A stretch of 64,000 nt of DNA from Oceanobacter mangrovi (GTDB lineage: Bacteria > Pseudomonadota > Gammaproteobacteria > Pseudomonadales > Oceanobacteraceae), in assembly GCF_019740315.1 (NCBI RefSeq), contig NZ_JAHXZR010000007.1, positions 62,001-126,000 on the forward strand, in the 5' to 3' direction. The notes beneath the pieces are model-generated. The model was not told the origin of the DNA. It worked only from the letters and a program-made list of their open reading frames with translations, and ran no database searches. Shown here piece by piece: positions 43,453 to 53,554 of the stretch (its first letter is position 1; each line of letters begins with the position of its first letter). The translations under genes were made by a program, and so were the position numbers.

Positions 43453-44736
43453 TCAATCCTCTTCTTTCAGACGATTAATCCCCAGCGCCTTGAGGGTGTA
43501 TTTTTCATATACAGGCTCGGATGACCCTGTCTTCATCTTGCGAATAAAGTATTTCTCGAAGGCAATTTTGGCCAAGTGCACCCACTTGCCCTTCTTGAAC
43601 CAGGCAACGTTGCGAGGCGGGATTTGCGGGATCGCTACAAACGCTGCGCCGGTATCGCCCATGTCCGCCAGACAAATGGCGCTCCAGGTGCCACGGTGAT
43701 TGGCCTCGCCCTTGCCTTCAATATCTGCCAGCAGGTTGTGGGCAATGGCAGTCATCATGGATTCAATCATATAGCCGGTTTTGGGTGTGCCGGTCGGTAC
43801 CGGGGTGTCTTCAACCGGTGGAATCGCCACACAGACACCAGCGCCGTAGATATTCTGGAATTTTGGATTGCGCTGGAATTCGTCGATCAGCACAAACCCT
43901 TTTGGATTAACCAGGCCTTCAACGGCGGCTATCGGATCAACACCAGCAAAAGCAGGCAGCATCATCGAATGTTTGAACGGTAGCTCATGTTGACGCTTCA
44001 GATTCCCCATGTCGTCCAGCTCATCAACGTACATGGTGTGCTGCTCAACTTTGGTCACCCTGGCGTTGGTGATCCACTTGATGTGATGGTTGCGCAGTTC
44101 ACTTTCCAGCATCGACTTGGAGTCACCAACACCGCCCAGCCCGAGGTGGCCAATATAGGGTTCGCTGGTGACATAGGTCATCGGAATTCGATCGCGAATC
44201 TTGCGTTTACGCAGCTCGGCTTCGATGGTGAAAGCATATTCATAGGCAGGGCCAAAACAGGAAGCGCCCGGCATTGCACCCACAATCACAGGGCCTGGCT
44301 CTGCAATCAGCTCTTTGACGTTTTCATAACAGGCTTCCGAGTGATCCAGAGTACAAACCGATTGGGTGAAACCACCGTGTGGGCCCGCACCTTCGACAGC
44401 AGCAAAGTTCAGTTTGGGGCCGGTACAGATCACCAGATAGTCATAGGCTTGCTCGCTGCCATCTGCCAGCTGAATCACACTGTTTTCAGCGTCCAGTTTC
44501 ACTGCTGCTGAGGCGATGAACTCAATGCCTTTCTTTTCCAGATAGGGGCGAATCGGAAAACTGATCTCGGAGCGTTCACGCCAACCAACGGCAATCCAGG
44601 GATTGGATGGCACAAACTGGAAATCCTCCCGATTATTAATCACCGTCACCTGGTGCTCTTTATCAAGGATTTCACGAATCTCATACGCACCGGCCATGCC
44701 ACCGGTTCCCGCACCCAGCACAATTACTCTGGCCAT
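43453..44736 (-). CDS. Sulfide:quinone oxidoreductase-like flavoprotein
   Basis: A 427-aa FAD/NAD(P)-binding oxidoreductase. The FAD fold is MARVIVLGAGTGGMAGAYEI, with FQFVPSNPWIAVGWRERSEI and DYLVICTGPKLNFAAV. Cysteines lie at ICTG, PGASCFGPAYEYAF and YGAGVCVAIPPVEDT, the positions of the SQR redox Cys trio, and the C-terminus is amphipathic (VHLAKIAFEKYFIRKMKTG), fitting peripheral membrane binding. It most likely oxidises sulfide and feeds quinone; flavocytochrome c-type relatives are alternatives. I start at the ATG behind GAGGCGGGT. Confidence 0.85.
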   Translation of the reverse strand: MARVIVLGAGTGGMAGAYEIREILDKEHQVTVINNREDFQFVPSNPWIAVGWRERSEISFPIRPYLEKKGIEFIASAAVKLDAENSVIQLADGSEQAYDYLVICTGPKLNFAAVEGAGPHGGFTQSVCTLDHSEACYENVKELIAEPGPVIVGAMPGASCFGPAYEYAFTIEAELRKRKIRDRIPMTYVTSEPYIGHLGLGGVGDSKSMLESELRNHHIKWITNARVTKVEQHTMYVDELDDMGNLKRQHELPFKHSMMLPAFAGVDPIAAVEGLVNPKGFVLIDEFQRNPKFQNIYGAGVCVAIPPVEDTPVPTGTPKTGYMIESMMTAIAHNLLADIEGKGEANHRGTWSAICLADMGDTGAAFVAIPQIPPRNVAWFKKGKWVHLAKIAFEKYFIRKMKTGSSEPVYEKYTLKALGINRLKEED

Positions 44737-44936
44737 ACCCGCCTCACTTGTTATTGGATAATCATACAAGTCATGCAGCAATACGGATGCCAATAAATTA
44801 CAAAATAACCATACAGCTATATAATGGTCGCAAAACATCCTGTGCCGCGAACTGTCGTCAGAGGAAATCCCCTCTCACCAGAATCAGTCTAGATCAAAAA
44901 ACAGTCAGAATATAAGAGATACTTGAGAAGCGAATA

Positions 44937-44959
44937 GCAGGCTGAATCAATCAGCCTGC
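44937..44959. other. Hairpin overlapping the moeB stop codon
   Basis: GCAGGCTGA-ATCAA-TCAGCCTGC forms a perfect 9-base stem around the stop codon of moeB. There is no T run on the minus strand, so termination is doubtful. It may partly separate moeB from the next leftward gene. Confidence 0.5.
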
Positions 44960-45711
44960 CTGGAAGATAAACCCTGACAACTTTGACAGCCAGGATCGAC
45001 ATTCAACTGCCAGCTTTGCCAGTCGGAATGCAAGGCATCATAAGTCATCAGGCGTCCCAGCGGAGCTTTACCCGCCCCTGTCAGCAGCTTCAGCGCTTCC
45101 ATCGCCTGCAGACTGCCAATAACCCCGACTAACGGCGCTGCCACACCGCTTTCGGCGCAACCCGCCGGGTCTGTTCCAAGCTGAGGATAGAGACAACGAT
45201 AACAAGGCGTATTGGCCTGGCGGGCATCAAAAACCAGCAGCTGACCAGCCCAGCCAGTCGCTGCAGCAGATACCCAGGGAGTCCGGGTTGCGATACAGGC
45301 ATCGTTCATTTGGTAACGAATGCTGCTGTTGTCTGTGCAGTCCAGTAACACATCGACCTCTGGAAGTTCAGCCGTCAGCCACTCCAGTGTGGCTTTTTCG
45401 GTGACGCAACAAATCTCGATTGCCGGGTTCAGCTGCCGCAAGGTTTCAGCTGCCGACTCTACCTTGAAGCGACCAACATCCGCGTCAGTATGGGCAATCT
45501 GGCGCTGCAGATTGGAGACTTCAACCCGGTCATGATCAACCAGCGTGATCTTGCCAACCCCGGCCGCCGCCAGGTACATGGCCACCGGGCAACCCAAACC
45601 GCCGAGGCCAATAATCATGGCGTGGGAGTCCAGCAAGGCCTGCTGGCCATCCAGATCGATTTGCGGCAGTAAAATATGGCGGCTGTAGCGCAGCAGATCC
45701 TGATCGTTCAT
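44947..45711 (-). CDS. moeB: HesA/MoeB/ThiF family adenylyltransferase MoeB
   Basis: E1-like enzyme that adenylates the C-terminal Gly of a sulfur-carrier protein (MoaD for molybdopterin, or ThiS). The 254-aa protein shows LLRYSRHILLPQIDLDGQQ, the nucleotide loop IIGLGGLGCPVAMYLA, DHDRVEVSNLQRQIAH, and the two zinc Cys pairs CYRCLYP and CQSCQG. Position just after prmC is common in pseudomonads and relatives. Length matches MoeB. No rhodanese domain is present, unlike some homologues. Confidence 0.92.
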   Translation of the reverse strand: MNDQDLLRYSRHILLPQIDLDGQQALLDSHAMIIGLGGLGCPVAMYLAAAGVGKITLVDHDRVEVSNLQRQIAHTDADVGRFKVESAAETLRQLNPAIEICCVTEKATLEWLTAELPEVDVLLDCTDNSSIRYQMNDACIATRTPWVSAAATGWAGQLLVFDARQANTPCYRCLYPQLGTDPAGCAESGVAAPLVGVIGSLQAMEALKLLTGAGKAPLGRLMTYDALHSDWQSWQLNVDPGCQSCQGLSSRQAD

Positions 45712-45721
45712 GGGCTTGACC

Positions 45722-46582
45722 TTATGCCAGACGGGTTACGGGCCAGCGGCCGCCGGTCACACGAGGATTACCAGCCAGATCAACCCGACTGGAGACGTCC
45801 GCGAATCCTGCCGCCCGCAGAGCAGCGGCGACCAATTCTGCTTGCTGATAACCATGCTCAAACAGCAGCCAGCCATTATCGTTAAGGACGTGCTGCGACT
45901 GCTCAATCAGCTGCTGAATATCAGCCATGCCGTGATCCTCGGCCACCAATGCTGAAGCAGGCTCAAAACGCACATCACCTTGCGACAAATGCGGGTCACT
46001 GGCATCGATGTAGGGAGGGTTGCTGACGATCAGATCAAAATGCCCGCTAACCTGAGAGAACCAGTCGCTCTGAAAAAACCGCACGGTCGTTAGTTGATTG
46101 CTCCGGGCATTCTGCTGAGCCAGCGCTACGCTGTCGTCACTGTAGTCCACACCAGTGACATGCCAGCCCGGTTGCTCGGACGCCAGCGCCAGCGCGATAG
46201 CGCCAGTACCTGTGCCCATATCAATCACCTGGGCGTTAGCCGGGAGCGGCAGTTCAAGCGCCCATTCCACCAGGGTTTCAGTATCCGGACGTGGAATCAG
46301 GGTCGCTGGCGAAACCGCCAGCCGCAATGACCAAAAATCGCGGTACCCAAGAATATAGGCCACCGGCTCACCTTGCAGACGCCTTTGCAGCCGCTGATCC
46401 GCCTGACTGACAGCCGTTGCATCGAGCAACTTGTCTGACCAGGTAAACAGCCAGGTGCGGTCTTTCTGCAGCACATCAGCCAGCAGCAATTCGGCATCCA
46501 GTTTCGGACTTTCAGAACCACTGGCCTGCAGCCTGACAGCCGCTTGTTTGAGCCAGTCAGTAATCTGCAACTCAGTTGCCAC
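45722..46582 (-). CDS. prmC: Peptide chain release factor N5-glutamine methyltransferase
   Basis: Methylates the GGQ glutamine of release factors 1 and 2. The 286-aa protein contains [19 protein letters not shown], the SAM loop [16 protein letters not shown], and the substrate motif [16 protein letters not shown] start at GTG ([11 protein letters not shown]), 11 bases inside the end of prfA, because the open frame's upstream part overlaps prfA further and reads as noise. It follows prfA, its substrate gene, as in most gammaproteobacteria. Confidence 0.94.
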   Translation of the reverse strand: MATELQITDWLKQAAVRLQASGSESPKLDAELLLADVLQKDRTWLFTWSDKLLDATAVSQADQRLQRRLQGEPVAYILGYRDFWSLRLAVSPATLIPRPDTETLVEWALELPLPANAQVIDMGTGTGAIALALASEQPGWHVTGVDYSDDSVALAQQNARSNQLTTVRFFQSDWFSQVSGHFDLIVSNPPYIDASDPHLSQGDVRFEPASALVAEDHGMADIQQLIEQSQHVLNDNGWLLFEHGYQQAELVAAALRAAGFADVSSRVDLAGNPRVTGGRWPVTRLA

Positions 46583-47660
46583 CGGCCATTTCCGCCAACA
46601 GGTTGGCCTGATGTTCCTGCAGCAGCGGCTCAATAACCGGTGCCAGATCACCCTGCACAATTTCCTCCAGCTTGTAGAGGGTCAGGTTGATGCGATGGTC
46701 GGTAACCCGGCCTTGTGGGTAGTTGTAGGTGCGAATCCGTTCAGAGCGATCGCCGGAACCAACCAGGCTCTTGCGGGTTGCAGCCTGTTCAGCATGGGCA
46801 GCCTGCAGCTGGGCATCACGCAAGCGGGTCGCCAGCAAGGCCATCGCTTTGGCGCGGTTCTTGTGCTGCGAACGTTCGTCCTGACACTCCACCACCATGC
46901 CGGTTGGCAAGTGGGTAATCCGGATGGCCGAGTCGGTTTTGTTAACGTGCTGACCACCGGCACCAGACGCCCGGAAGGTATCAATACGCAAGTCGTTCTT
47001 GTTGATATCGACCGCTTCTTCCGCTTCCACTTCCGGCATCACCGCCACGGTACAGGCGGAGGTGTGAATACGGCCCTGACTTTCCGTTTCCGGTACCCGC
47101 TGCACGCGGTGGGCGCCGGATTCAAATTTCAGCCGGGAGTAAACATCAGTGCCACTGATGCGGCTGATGATTTCCTTGTAGCCGCCATGTTCGCCATCGG
47201 AGGCACTCAGTACTTCGGTACGCCAGCCAACGGTTTCAGCAAAACGGCTGTACATGCGATAGAGATCACCGGCGAAAATCGCTGCTTCGTCGCCGCCGGT
47301 ACCGGCACGGATTTCCAGAATCACGTTACGGCTGTCATCCGGGTCTTTTGGCAGCAGCAGGATTTCCAGCTGCTGGGTCAATTGTTCCAGCCGCTGTTTG
47401 GCCGCCTGCTGTTCTTCCTCACCCATGGCCCGCATATCCGGGTCACTGTCGGTGGCCAGCAGCTCAGCTTCCTGCAAATCAGACTGGGCCTGCTGGTAGC
47501 TGCCAAACGCCTGGGCAATGTCTTCCAGTTCGGCATATTCCATTGAGAGGCTGCGAAACCTGTTTTGGTCGCCAATGATGTCAGGGTCTGACAGCAGATG
47601 GCCAACCTCCTCGTAACGTTCCGCGAGGGTTTCCAGTTTGAGCAGAATTGAAGCTTTCAT
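46572..47660 (-). CDS. prfA: Peptide chain release factor 1
   Basis: Terminates translation at UAA and UAG. The 362-aa protein starts [20 protein letters not shown]. It has the universally conserved [19 protein letters not shown] (GGQ motif) and the stop-codon reading segment near [20 protein letters not shown]. It ends MAGGN with its last codons shared with prmC. Length is normal (E. coli 360 aa). It sits four bases after hemA in the hemA-prfA-prmC operon. Confidence 0.97.
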   Translation of the reverse strand: MKASILLKLETLAERYEEVGHLLSDPDIIGDQNRFRSLSMEYAELEDIAQAFGSYQQAQSDLQEAELLATDSDPDMRAMGEEEQQAAKQRLEQLTQQLEILLLPKDPDDSRNVILEIRAGTGGDEAAIFAGDLYRMYSRFAETVGWRTEVLSASDGEHGGYKEIISRISGTDVYSRLKFESGAHRVQRVPETESQGRIHTSACTVAVMPEVEAEEAVDINKNDLRIDTFRASGAGGQHVNKTDSAIRITHLPTGMVVECQDERSQHKNRAKAMALLATRLRDAQLQAAHAEQAATRKSLVGSGDRSERIRTYNYPQGRVTDHRINLTLYKLEEIVQGDLAPVIEPLLQEHQANLLAEMAGGN

Positions 47661-47663
47661 GAA

Positions 47664-48944
47664 TTATTCGTCGTCGTTGCCAGCGATGTCGTCGTCACCC
47701 AGCTGGAACAGCTCGCGGGTGGTATCGAATATTTCCATTCGACCCTCCGCCGCGGCCTGGCGCAAGGCAATCGTCGGGGCATGCAGCAATTTGTTGCTGA
47801 AAGTATGAGCGAACTGGCGCAATACCTTTTCGGCATCACTCCCGTTCTGTAATTGTTTGATGGCCTTGAGCAGCTGTTCTTCACGCACCTGATCCACATG
47901 AGCACGCAGGTCAGTTACGGTTGAAACGGCGTTCAGCACCTTCAGCTCACGCATATAGTGTTCAACACCGGCACTGATCAGCTCTTCAGCCTGACGGGCA
48001 GCATCTTCGCGGGAGCGCACGTTTTCTTCGATAATGCTGCGCAGGTCATCAACCGTATAAAGATAGACGTCGCCCAGCTCGGCGACCTCTTCCTCGATGT
48101 CACGCGGGACCGCAATGTCGACCATAAACATGGGTTTGTGGCGGCGGCGCTTGAGCGCTTTTTCCACGGTGCCCTTGCCCAGTACCGGCAACGGACTGGC
48201 GGTAGAGGAAATCACCACGTCGGCATCAGACAGATGCTCGGGAATGTCTTCCAGCAGAATCGCTTCGGCGTGAAATTCTTCCGCCAGATGTTGGGCCCGG
48301 GCCAGCGTCCGGTTGGCAACAATTATGCGGCGAATACCGGCCTGCTTGAGATGGCGGGCCACCAATTCGATGGTTTCACCGGCACCAATCAAGAGTGCGG
48401 TGCTGCTGCGCAGATCGGCAAAGATATGCTGGGCCATACGCACAGCGGCAAACGCCACCGATACCGGATTCTCACCAATGGCAGTGTCTGTACGCACCCG
48501 CTTGGCAATCGAGAAGGTTTCGCGGAACAGTCGGCCCAATTCAGAACCCACCGTTCCGGCTTCCTGCGCCACCGCATAGGCAGACTTCATCTGGCCCAGA
48601 ATCTGCGGTTCACCAAGAACCAGTGAATCCAGACCACTGGCTACCCGCATGGTGTGCTGCACCGCCTGGTCCTGTTCCATAATATAGAGGGCACTTTCCA
48701 GATCAGCACGGTCAATACCGTGGTGCTGCGCCAGCCAGTCGCGTACGCGCTGCCAGTCGAACGCACTGGAAGAACCGTAGATTTCGGTACGATTACAGGT
48801 AGACAGGATGACCGCTTCTTCGGCCGCCTTGACGTTGCAGAGCTCCAGTAAAGCTTGCGGCATACTGGCAGGATTAAAGGCAACCCGCTCGCGCACCGAC
48901 ACCGGCGCGGTTTTATGGTTGATTCCCAATGCCCAGATAGCCAT
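47664..48944 (-). CDS. hemA: Glutamyl-tRNA reductase
   Basis: Converts glutamyl-tRNA(Glu) to glutamate-1-semialdehyde for tetrapyrrole synthesis. The 426-aa protein begins MAIWALGINHKTAPVSVRER, has the catalytic Cys in EAVILSTCNRTEIYG, EPQILGQMKSAYAVAQ, the NADPH fold LLIGAGETIELVARHLKQA, and the C-terminal dimerisation helices. I reject a further upstream ATG. It leads the hemA-prfA-prmC-moeB run and is divergent from the TPR lipoprotein gene, the arrangement known from Pseudomonas. Confidence 0.97.
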   Translation of the reverse strand: MAIWALGINHKTAPVSVRERVAFNPASMPQALLELCNVKAAEEAVILSTCNRTEIYGSSSAFDWQRVRDWLAQHHGIDRADLESALYIMEQDQAVQHTMRVASGLDSLVLGEPQILGQMKSAYAVAQEAGTVGSELGRLFRETFSIAKRVRTDTAIGENPVSVAFAAVRMAQHIFADLRSSTALLIGAGETIELVARHLKQAGIRRIIVANRTLARAQHLAEEFHAEAILLEDIPEHLSDADVVISSTASPLPVLGKGTVEKALKRRRHKPMFMVDIAVPRDIEEEVAELGDVYLYTVDDLRSIIEENVRSREDAARQAEELISAGVEHYMRELKVLNAVSTVTDLRAHVDQVREEQLLKAIKQLQNGSDAEKVLRQFAHTFSNKLLHAPTIALRQAAAEGRMEIFDTTRELFQLGDDDIAGNDDE

Positions 48945-49141
48945 GTTGCCTTGCGTCACCCCAAATCGAAAAGCGCGGATTATAAACATCCGCGCGCGGT
49001 TTTGCTGCCTAAAACTTTGACTTAGTGTGGCATCTAACCCTAAATAGACGCAAAACTTTATCGCCGGGTTGCGACTCCAAGCTGGCCAGACTCACAGAAT
49101 TCGGTAGGAACAGAGTGTTCATTCCCAAAACAGTACCTAGC

Positions 49142-50929
49142 ATGAATATCAAACCCGGCATTCTCAGCATGGCTGTTCGTTCCGCCACTGCGATGCTGGC
49201 CACCCTGTTGGTCAGCGGCTGCGCCCAACTGGCCAGCAAGCCGAACGACACTGCAAACATTGAGCAGGCCGCACCGCCTGTAGAAACCTCTGATACTGCG
49301 GCGACTGCCGCCAAACCGGCGCTACCCAAAGGCAATTTCAGCCAGCAAGAGTTGTTTGAGCTGTTAACTGCGGAGTTTGCTGGTCAACGCCAGCAATTTG
49401 ATGTCGCTCGCCAGGGCTATCTGTATCAGGCCCAGCAATCCGGTAATCCGCAAATTGCCTTCCGCGCCATGCAGGTTGCCCAGTTTACCGGCGATATCGA
49501 CAGCGCCATCAAGGCTGCCGACATCTGGCTCCAGGCAGAGCCGGACAACGCCGATGCTCACTGGAGTCTGGCCCAGCTGTATATGTCGCGTCAGCAATTC
49601 AGCCTGGCACTGGATGAAATCAATGCCGTTCACCAGCTTAGCGGTGTCAGCCATTACGAATTACTGGCCAGCACTGCCGCAGTCGCCAGCGAAGACAAAC
49701 GCAACGATTTGCAGGAAGCCCTGCTCCAGCAAACCGGCGAAGATCCATCCAACGCATCCGTCTGGACCGCACTGGGCATCATCAACCAGAGCCTGGGCAT
49801 GGACGGCGTAGCTCTGCGCCAGTACGAACAAGCCCTGACACTACAGCCAGATCTGCTCAGCGCTGCGGTATTCAAGGCCCGTTTGCTGGCCAATGGCGAA
49901 GACAAGACAGCCGCACTGGCCTGGGTCGAACAGGTTCTGACCTTGCATCCGGAACACAAGGGCATGAAAGTCCTGCGTGCCAGGCTGATTCTCAATCAGG
50001 GCGATATGGCAGCGGCGCTGCAGGCATTCGAACAGCTGTATCAGGAATATCCGGACGACAACACCTTACTGCTGTCGCTGGCCCTGATCGAATACGATAT
50101 GGAACAGGATGACAACGCCCGCCAACACCTGCAGGAGTTACTGAGCAACGGTGCCCATCGCACCCAGGCACTTTATTATCTGGGACAACTGGAACAGCGG
50201 GCGGGCGAGCAGAAAAAGGCTCTGACCTACTATATCCAGGTCACCGGCGGCCGCGAATTTATGCCCGCCCAACTGAGCGCAGCCCAGATTATTGCGGATC
50301 AGGACGGCCTGTCCGCGGCCATCAACTATCTGGGCAAGATCGCCAATCTCAATCCGCAGAAAGCTGATGAACTAACCCAGCTGCAGGCCAGTCTGCTGTC
50401 GGACGGCGGCGAATATGATGCGGCGATGGAGCGCTACAACTTCCTGCTCGACAAACACCCCAATGACCCACAAATCCTCTATTCCCGCGCCATGCTGGCT
50501 GATCGCATGGGCAACCTGGATATGCTGGAAGCTGACCTGCGTCAGGTGATCGAACTGCAACCGGATAACGCAGAAGCCATGAATGCCCTCGGTTACACCC
50601 TGGTTGATCGCCTTGGCCGCAGCGAAGAAGCCCTGCCAATGCTGCAAAAAGCCGCCGAATTACGTCCTGACAGTCCGGCTGTGCTCGATTCACTCGGCTG
50701 GGCCTATTTCCATTTGCAGCAATACGATCAGGCCGAACCCTTGTTAAAACAGGCGTTCGATATTGTTCACGACCACGAAATTGCCGCCCATTACGGTGAG
50801 GTTTTGTGGAAACTCGGCAAACAATCCAAAGCCAGACAAGCCTGGAAAGCGGGCCTGAAAAGCGAAGCCAACAGCCCAATCCTGCTGGATACCCTCAAAC
50901 GTCATGGCCTGAACGCGGACGACCTCTGA
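49142..50929 (+). CDS. TPR-repeat lipoprotein upstream of lolB
   Basis: A 595-aa exported protein with a lipoprotein signal (SATAMLATLLVSGCAQLAS; lipobox LVSGC) and tetratricopeptide repeats filling residues about 95-590 (for example AIKAADIWLQAEPDNADAHW; GVALRQYEQALTLQPDLLSA; AEAMNALGYTLVDRLGRSEE). The same gene lies between hemA and lolB in pseudomonads. It is probably an outer-membrane or periplasmic assembly factor; the function is not established. I start at the ATG that gives the signal peptide. It ends one base before the lolB start. Confidence 0.85.
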   Translation: MNIKPGILSMAVRSATAMLATLLVSGCAQLASKPNDTANIEQAAPPVETSDTAATAAKPALPKGNFSQQELFELLTAEFAGQRQQFDVARQGYLYQAQQSGNPQIAFRAMQVAQFTGDIDSAIKAADIWLQAEPDNADAHWSLAQLYMSRQQFSLALDEINAVHQLSGVSHYELLASTAAVASEDKRNDLQEALLQQTGEDPSNASVWTALGIINQSLGMDGVALRQYEQALTLQPDLLSAAVFKARLLANGEDKTAALAWVEQVLTLHPEHKGMKVLRARLILNQGDMAAALQAFEQLYQEYPDDNTLLLSLALIEYDMEQDDNARQHLQELLSNGAHRTQALYYLGQLEQRAGEQKKALTYYIQVTGGREFMPAQLSAAQIIADQDGLSAAINYLGKIANLNPQKADELTQLQASLLSDGGEYDAAMERYNFLLDKHPNDPQILYSRAMLADRMGNLDMLEADLRQVIELQPDNAEAMNALGYTLVDRLGRSEEALPMLQKAAELRPDSPAVLDSLGWAYFHLQQYDQAEPLLKQAFDIVHDHEIAAHYGEVLWKLGKQSKARQAWKAGLKSEANSPILLDTLKRHGLNADDL

Positions 50930-50930
50930 G

Positions 50931-51500
50931 ATGATTCGCGCACTTGCCATTGCGGCACTGGCGTTATTTGCCAGTGCCTGTGCTCTGCTACCGGGCGCCG
51001 ATCAACCCCAACAGCTGCAACAGCTCAGCAGCTGGCAGGTACAGGGAAAACTGTCAGTTCGTAACAGCAGCGACAGCGTGACCGGCTACATGACCTGGAA
51101 ACAGGACGGTGACCGCTACAACCTGTTTGTCAGCGGGCCGCTGGGACAAGGTTCCTCCCGCCTCAGCGGTGATCGTCAGCACGCCAGCCTGACGCTGCCG
51201 GATCAGGACACGCCAATGCAGGCCGCCAACGCCGAACAGCTGCTGTATGAACAACTGGGCTGGAGCATTCCGGTTGCCGGGCTGCCCTACTGGATCAAGG
51301 GCATGGCAGCGCCAGACTCACAAGCGGCCGAGCAGCGCGACAATTATGGCCTGCTGGCAGAGCTGCAGCAGGACGGCTGGACTATCAGCTACAAACGTTA
51401 TCAACAGTATCAGGGGGTCTGGTTACCCGGCCTGATCAAACTGACCGGCTACGACTATAAACTGACACTGGCGATCAACGACTGGACCCTGTATGACTGA
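50931..51500 (+). CDS. lolB: Outer-membrane lipoprotein insertion factor LolB
   Basis: Accepts lipoproteins from LolA and inserts them in the outer membrane. The 189-aa protein has a short lipoprotein signal (MIRALAIAALALFASACALL; Cys 17), then WQVQGKLSVRNSSDSVTGYM, the loop FVSGPLGQGSSRLSGD, and YWIKGMAAP, matching LolB. It is translationally coupled to the TPR lipoprotein gene before it and overlaps ispE by 8 bases, as in most gammaproteobacteria. Confidence 0.93.
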   Translation: MIRALAIAALALFASACALLPGADQPQQLQQLSSWQVQGKLSVRNSSDSVTGYMTWKQDGDRYNLFVSGPLGQGSSRLSGDRQHASLTLPDQDTPMQAANAEQLLYEQLGWSIPVAGLPYWIKGMAAPDSQAAEQRDNYGLLAELQQDGWTISYKRYQQYQGVWLPGLIKLTGYDYKLTLAINDWTLYD

Positions 51501-52371
51501 CAACGCTGGCCACGCCTGGCTCCGTATTCCCGCCCCCGCCAAACTGAACCTGATGTTGCACATCACCGGGCGACGTGCGGATGGTTATCACAACCTGCAG
51601 ACGCTGTTTCAGTTCATTGATCACTGCGACTGGCTGTCTTTTCAGCTGCGTGATGACGATCAATTGACCCTGCAACCGGCTATCGACGGCGTCGCTGAAC
51701 AGGACAACCTGATTATTCGTGCAGCCCGAGCCTTGCAAGCCAAACAACGGGAACGTGGTTTGCCTGTCAGTGGCGCCAATATCCAGCTCGACAAACGCCT
51801 GCCAATGGGTGGCGGACTCGGTGGCGGCAGTTCCGATGCCGCGACCACCCTGTTGACTCTGAACCAGCTCTGGCAGCTGCAACTGTCATTCGATGAACTG
51901 GCGGCCATTGGCCTGACCCTGGGGGCCGATGTACCCGTGTTTGTGCGTGGCCAAGCAGCCTTCGCAGAAGGTGTGGGAGAGCAACTAACGCCTGTTCCAA
52001 CATTGGCAGAACCCTGGTTTGTGGTGATACACCCGGACGTCCACGTAAATACCGGCAAGATATTCACTCATAAGGATTTGACAAGGGATACAAGCGCCAT
52101 TAGTATTCGCACCGCGCTTGAGCAGGGGGGCAGAAATGACTGCCAGCCAGTGGTCGCCAGACTCTACCCGGAGGTAGCGAAGGCCTTGAAATCACTGGAC
52201 TATTTTTCTCCTGCCATGATGACGGGAACAGGTGCATGCGTATTTGCACACTTCGACTCGGAAACAGAAGCACTCAGTGCTGCTGCGCAATTGCAGGCTG
52301 AATTTCATGTATTTGTAGCAAAAGGTGTTAACCAATCACCAGCGCATAAGGTACTATTCAGCCCATCCTGA
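51493..52371 (+). CDS. ispE: 4-diphosphocytidyl-2-C-methyl-D-erythritol kinase
   Basis: Phosphorylates CDP-ME in the MEP isoprenoid pathway. The 292-aa GHMP kinase shows RIPAPAKLNLMLHITGRRAD, the ATP loop LPMGGGLGGGSSDAATTLL, GADVPVFVRGQAAFAEGVG and MMTGTGACVFAHF. Its ATG lies within the last codons of lolB. It ends three bases before the tRNA-Gln gene, so the mRNA must be processed at the tRNA. Length is usual for the family (about 285 aa). Confidence 0.96.
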   Translation: MTDNAGHAWLRIPAPAKLNLMLHITGRRADGYHNLQTLFQFIDHCDWLSFQLRDDDQLTLQPAIDGVAEQDNLIIRAARALQAKQRERGLPVSGANIQLDKRLPMGGGLGGGSSDAATTLLTLNQLWQLQLSFDELAAIGLTLGADVPVFVRGQAAFAEGVGEQLTPVPTLAEPWFVVIHPDVHVNTGKIFTHKDLTRDTSAISIRTALEQGGRNDCQPVVARLYPEVAKALKSLDYFSPAMMTGTGACVFAHFDSETEALSAAAQLQAEFHVFVAKGVNQSPAHKVLFSPS

Positions 52372-52374
52372 TGC

Positions 52375-52449
52375 TGGGGTGTCGCCAAGTGGTAAGGCAA
52401 CGGGTTTTGATCCCGTCATTCGTAGGTTCGAGTCCTACCACCTCAGCCA
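52375..52449 (+). tRNA. tRNA-Gln (anticodon TTG)
   Basis: A 75-nt tRNA with encoded CCA. The acceptor is TGGGGTG pairing with CACCTCA, D loop AGTGGTAAGGC, anticodon stem ACGGGTTTTGATCCCGT with TTG anticodon, and T arm AGGTTCGAGTCCT. It lies in the conserved ispE-tRNA-Gln-prs cluster, only three bases after the ispE stop. Confidence 0.97.
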
Positions 52450-52500
52450 ATTCTTTTATATTCCCATCGCCGAATCTATCTACTCTTAAAGGGGACTGTC

Positions 52501-53442
52501 GTGTCTAAGTTGATGGTATTTACCGGTAACGCCAACCCTGAGCTGGCTCGCCTTCTCGTTGAGCGTCTGGACATTCCTCTTGGCAACGCACATGTAGGCA
52601 AATTCAGCGATGGTGAAATCACCATCGAAATCGACGAAAACGCACGCGGCAAGGATGTTTTCATCATTCAGCCAACCTGCGCACCGACCAATGACAACCT
52701 GATGGAACTGCTGCTGATGGCTGACGGCCTGCGTCGCGCCTCTGCTGGCCGTATTACCGCAGTTGTTCCATATTTTGGTTACGCCCGTCAGGATCGTCGC
52801 CCTCGCAGTGCCCGTGTACCTATCTCTGCTCGTGCGGTTGCCGACATGATGGCTGGTGCCGGTATCGACCGTCTGCTGACTGTTGACCTGCACGCCGACC
52901 AAATCCAGGGTTTCTTCGATATTCCGGTGGATAACGTTTACGGCTCACCAGTACTGCTGGATGACCTCGAGCGTCAGAACTACGAAAACCTGATCGTTGT
53001 GTCTCCGGACATCGGTGGTGTGGTACGTGCCCGTGCGATTGCCAAGCAACTCGACGTTGACCTGGCCATCATCGACAAGCGTCGTCCAAAAGCCAACGTT
53101 GCCGAAGTCATGAACATCATTGGTGATGTTAAAGGCCGTACCTGTGTACTGGTTGACGACATGGTTGATACCGCTGGCACCCTGTGCCACGCCGCCAAGG
53201 CATTGAAAGAATTCGGTGCAGAAAAAGTTGTGGCTTACTGTACACATCCTGTACTATCCGGCCCCGCAATTGAGCGCCTGAGCAACACCGAGCTGGATGA
53301 GCTGGTCGTTACCGACACCATTCCGCTGTCTGAAGCTGCTCGCGCTACCGGCAATATCCGTCAGTTGACCATTGCCGGTCTGTTGGCTGAAGCGGTACGC
53401 CGCGTCAACAACGAAGAATCCATCAGCGCCATGTTCCGTTAA
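52501..53442 (+). CDS. prs: Ribose-phosphate pyrophosphokinase
   Basis: Makes PRPP from ribose-5-phosphate and ATP. The 313-aa protein has [12 protein letters not shown]-like [35 protein letters not shown], the catalytic flexible loop [37 protein letters not shown], and the PRPP loop [20 protein letters not shown]. It starts at GTG behind AAAGGGGAC. It follows tRNA-Gln and is separated from rplY by a terminator. Confidence 0.97.
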   Translation: MSKLMVFTGNANPELARLLVERLDIPLGNAHVGKFSDGEITIEIDENARGKDVFIIQPTCAPTNDNLMELLLMADGLRRASAGRITAVVPYFGYARQDRRPRSARVPISARAVADMMAGAGIDRLLTVDLHADQIQGFFDIPVDNVYGSPVLLDDLERQNYENLIVVSPDIGGVVRARAIAKQLDVDLAIIDKRRPKANVAEVMNIIGDVKGRTCVLVDDMVDTAGTLCHAAKALKEFGAEKVVAYCTHPVLSGPAIERLSNTELDELVVTDTIPLSEAARATGNIRQLTIAGLLAEAVRRVNNEESISAMFR

Positions 53443-53496
53443 TCTGCGGATTAACCATTGGCACTGACGCTGTTTGCCACAGGCAAGCAGCACAAG

Positions 53497-53531
53497 CCGC
53501 CCAGGCTGGTCGCAAGCCTCGGCGGTTTTTT
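53497..53531 (+). terminator. Rho-independent terminator between prs and rplY
   Basis: CCGCC-C-AGGC pairs with GCCT-C-GGCGG in a nested stem and is followed by TTTTTT. It lies 55 bases after prs and 24 bases before the rplY start, so it can end prs transcripts or attenuate rplY. Confidence 0.85.
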
Positions 53532-53554
53532 CTATCAATAATGAGGTAAATAAA

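Noticed and set aside
46431-47546. A 371-aa antisense frame opposite prmC and prfA
   Set aside because: Covers two genes that are certain on the other strand.
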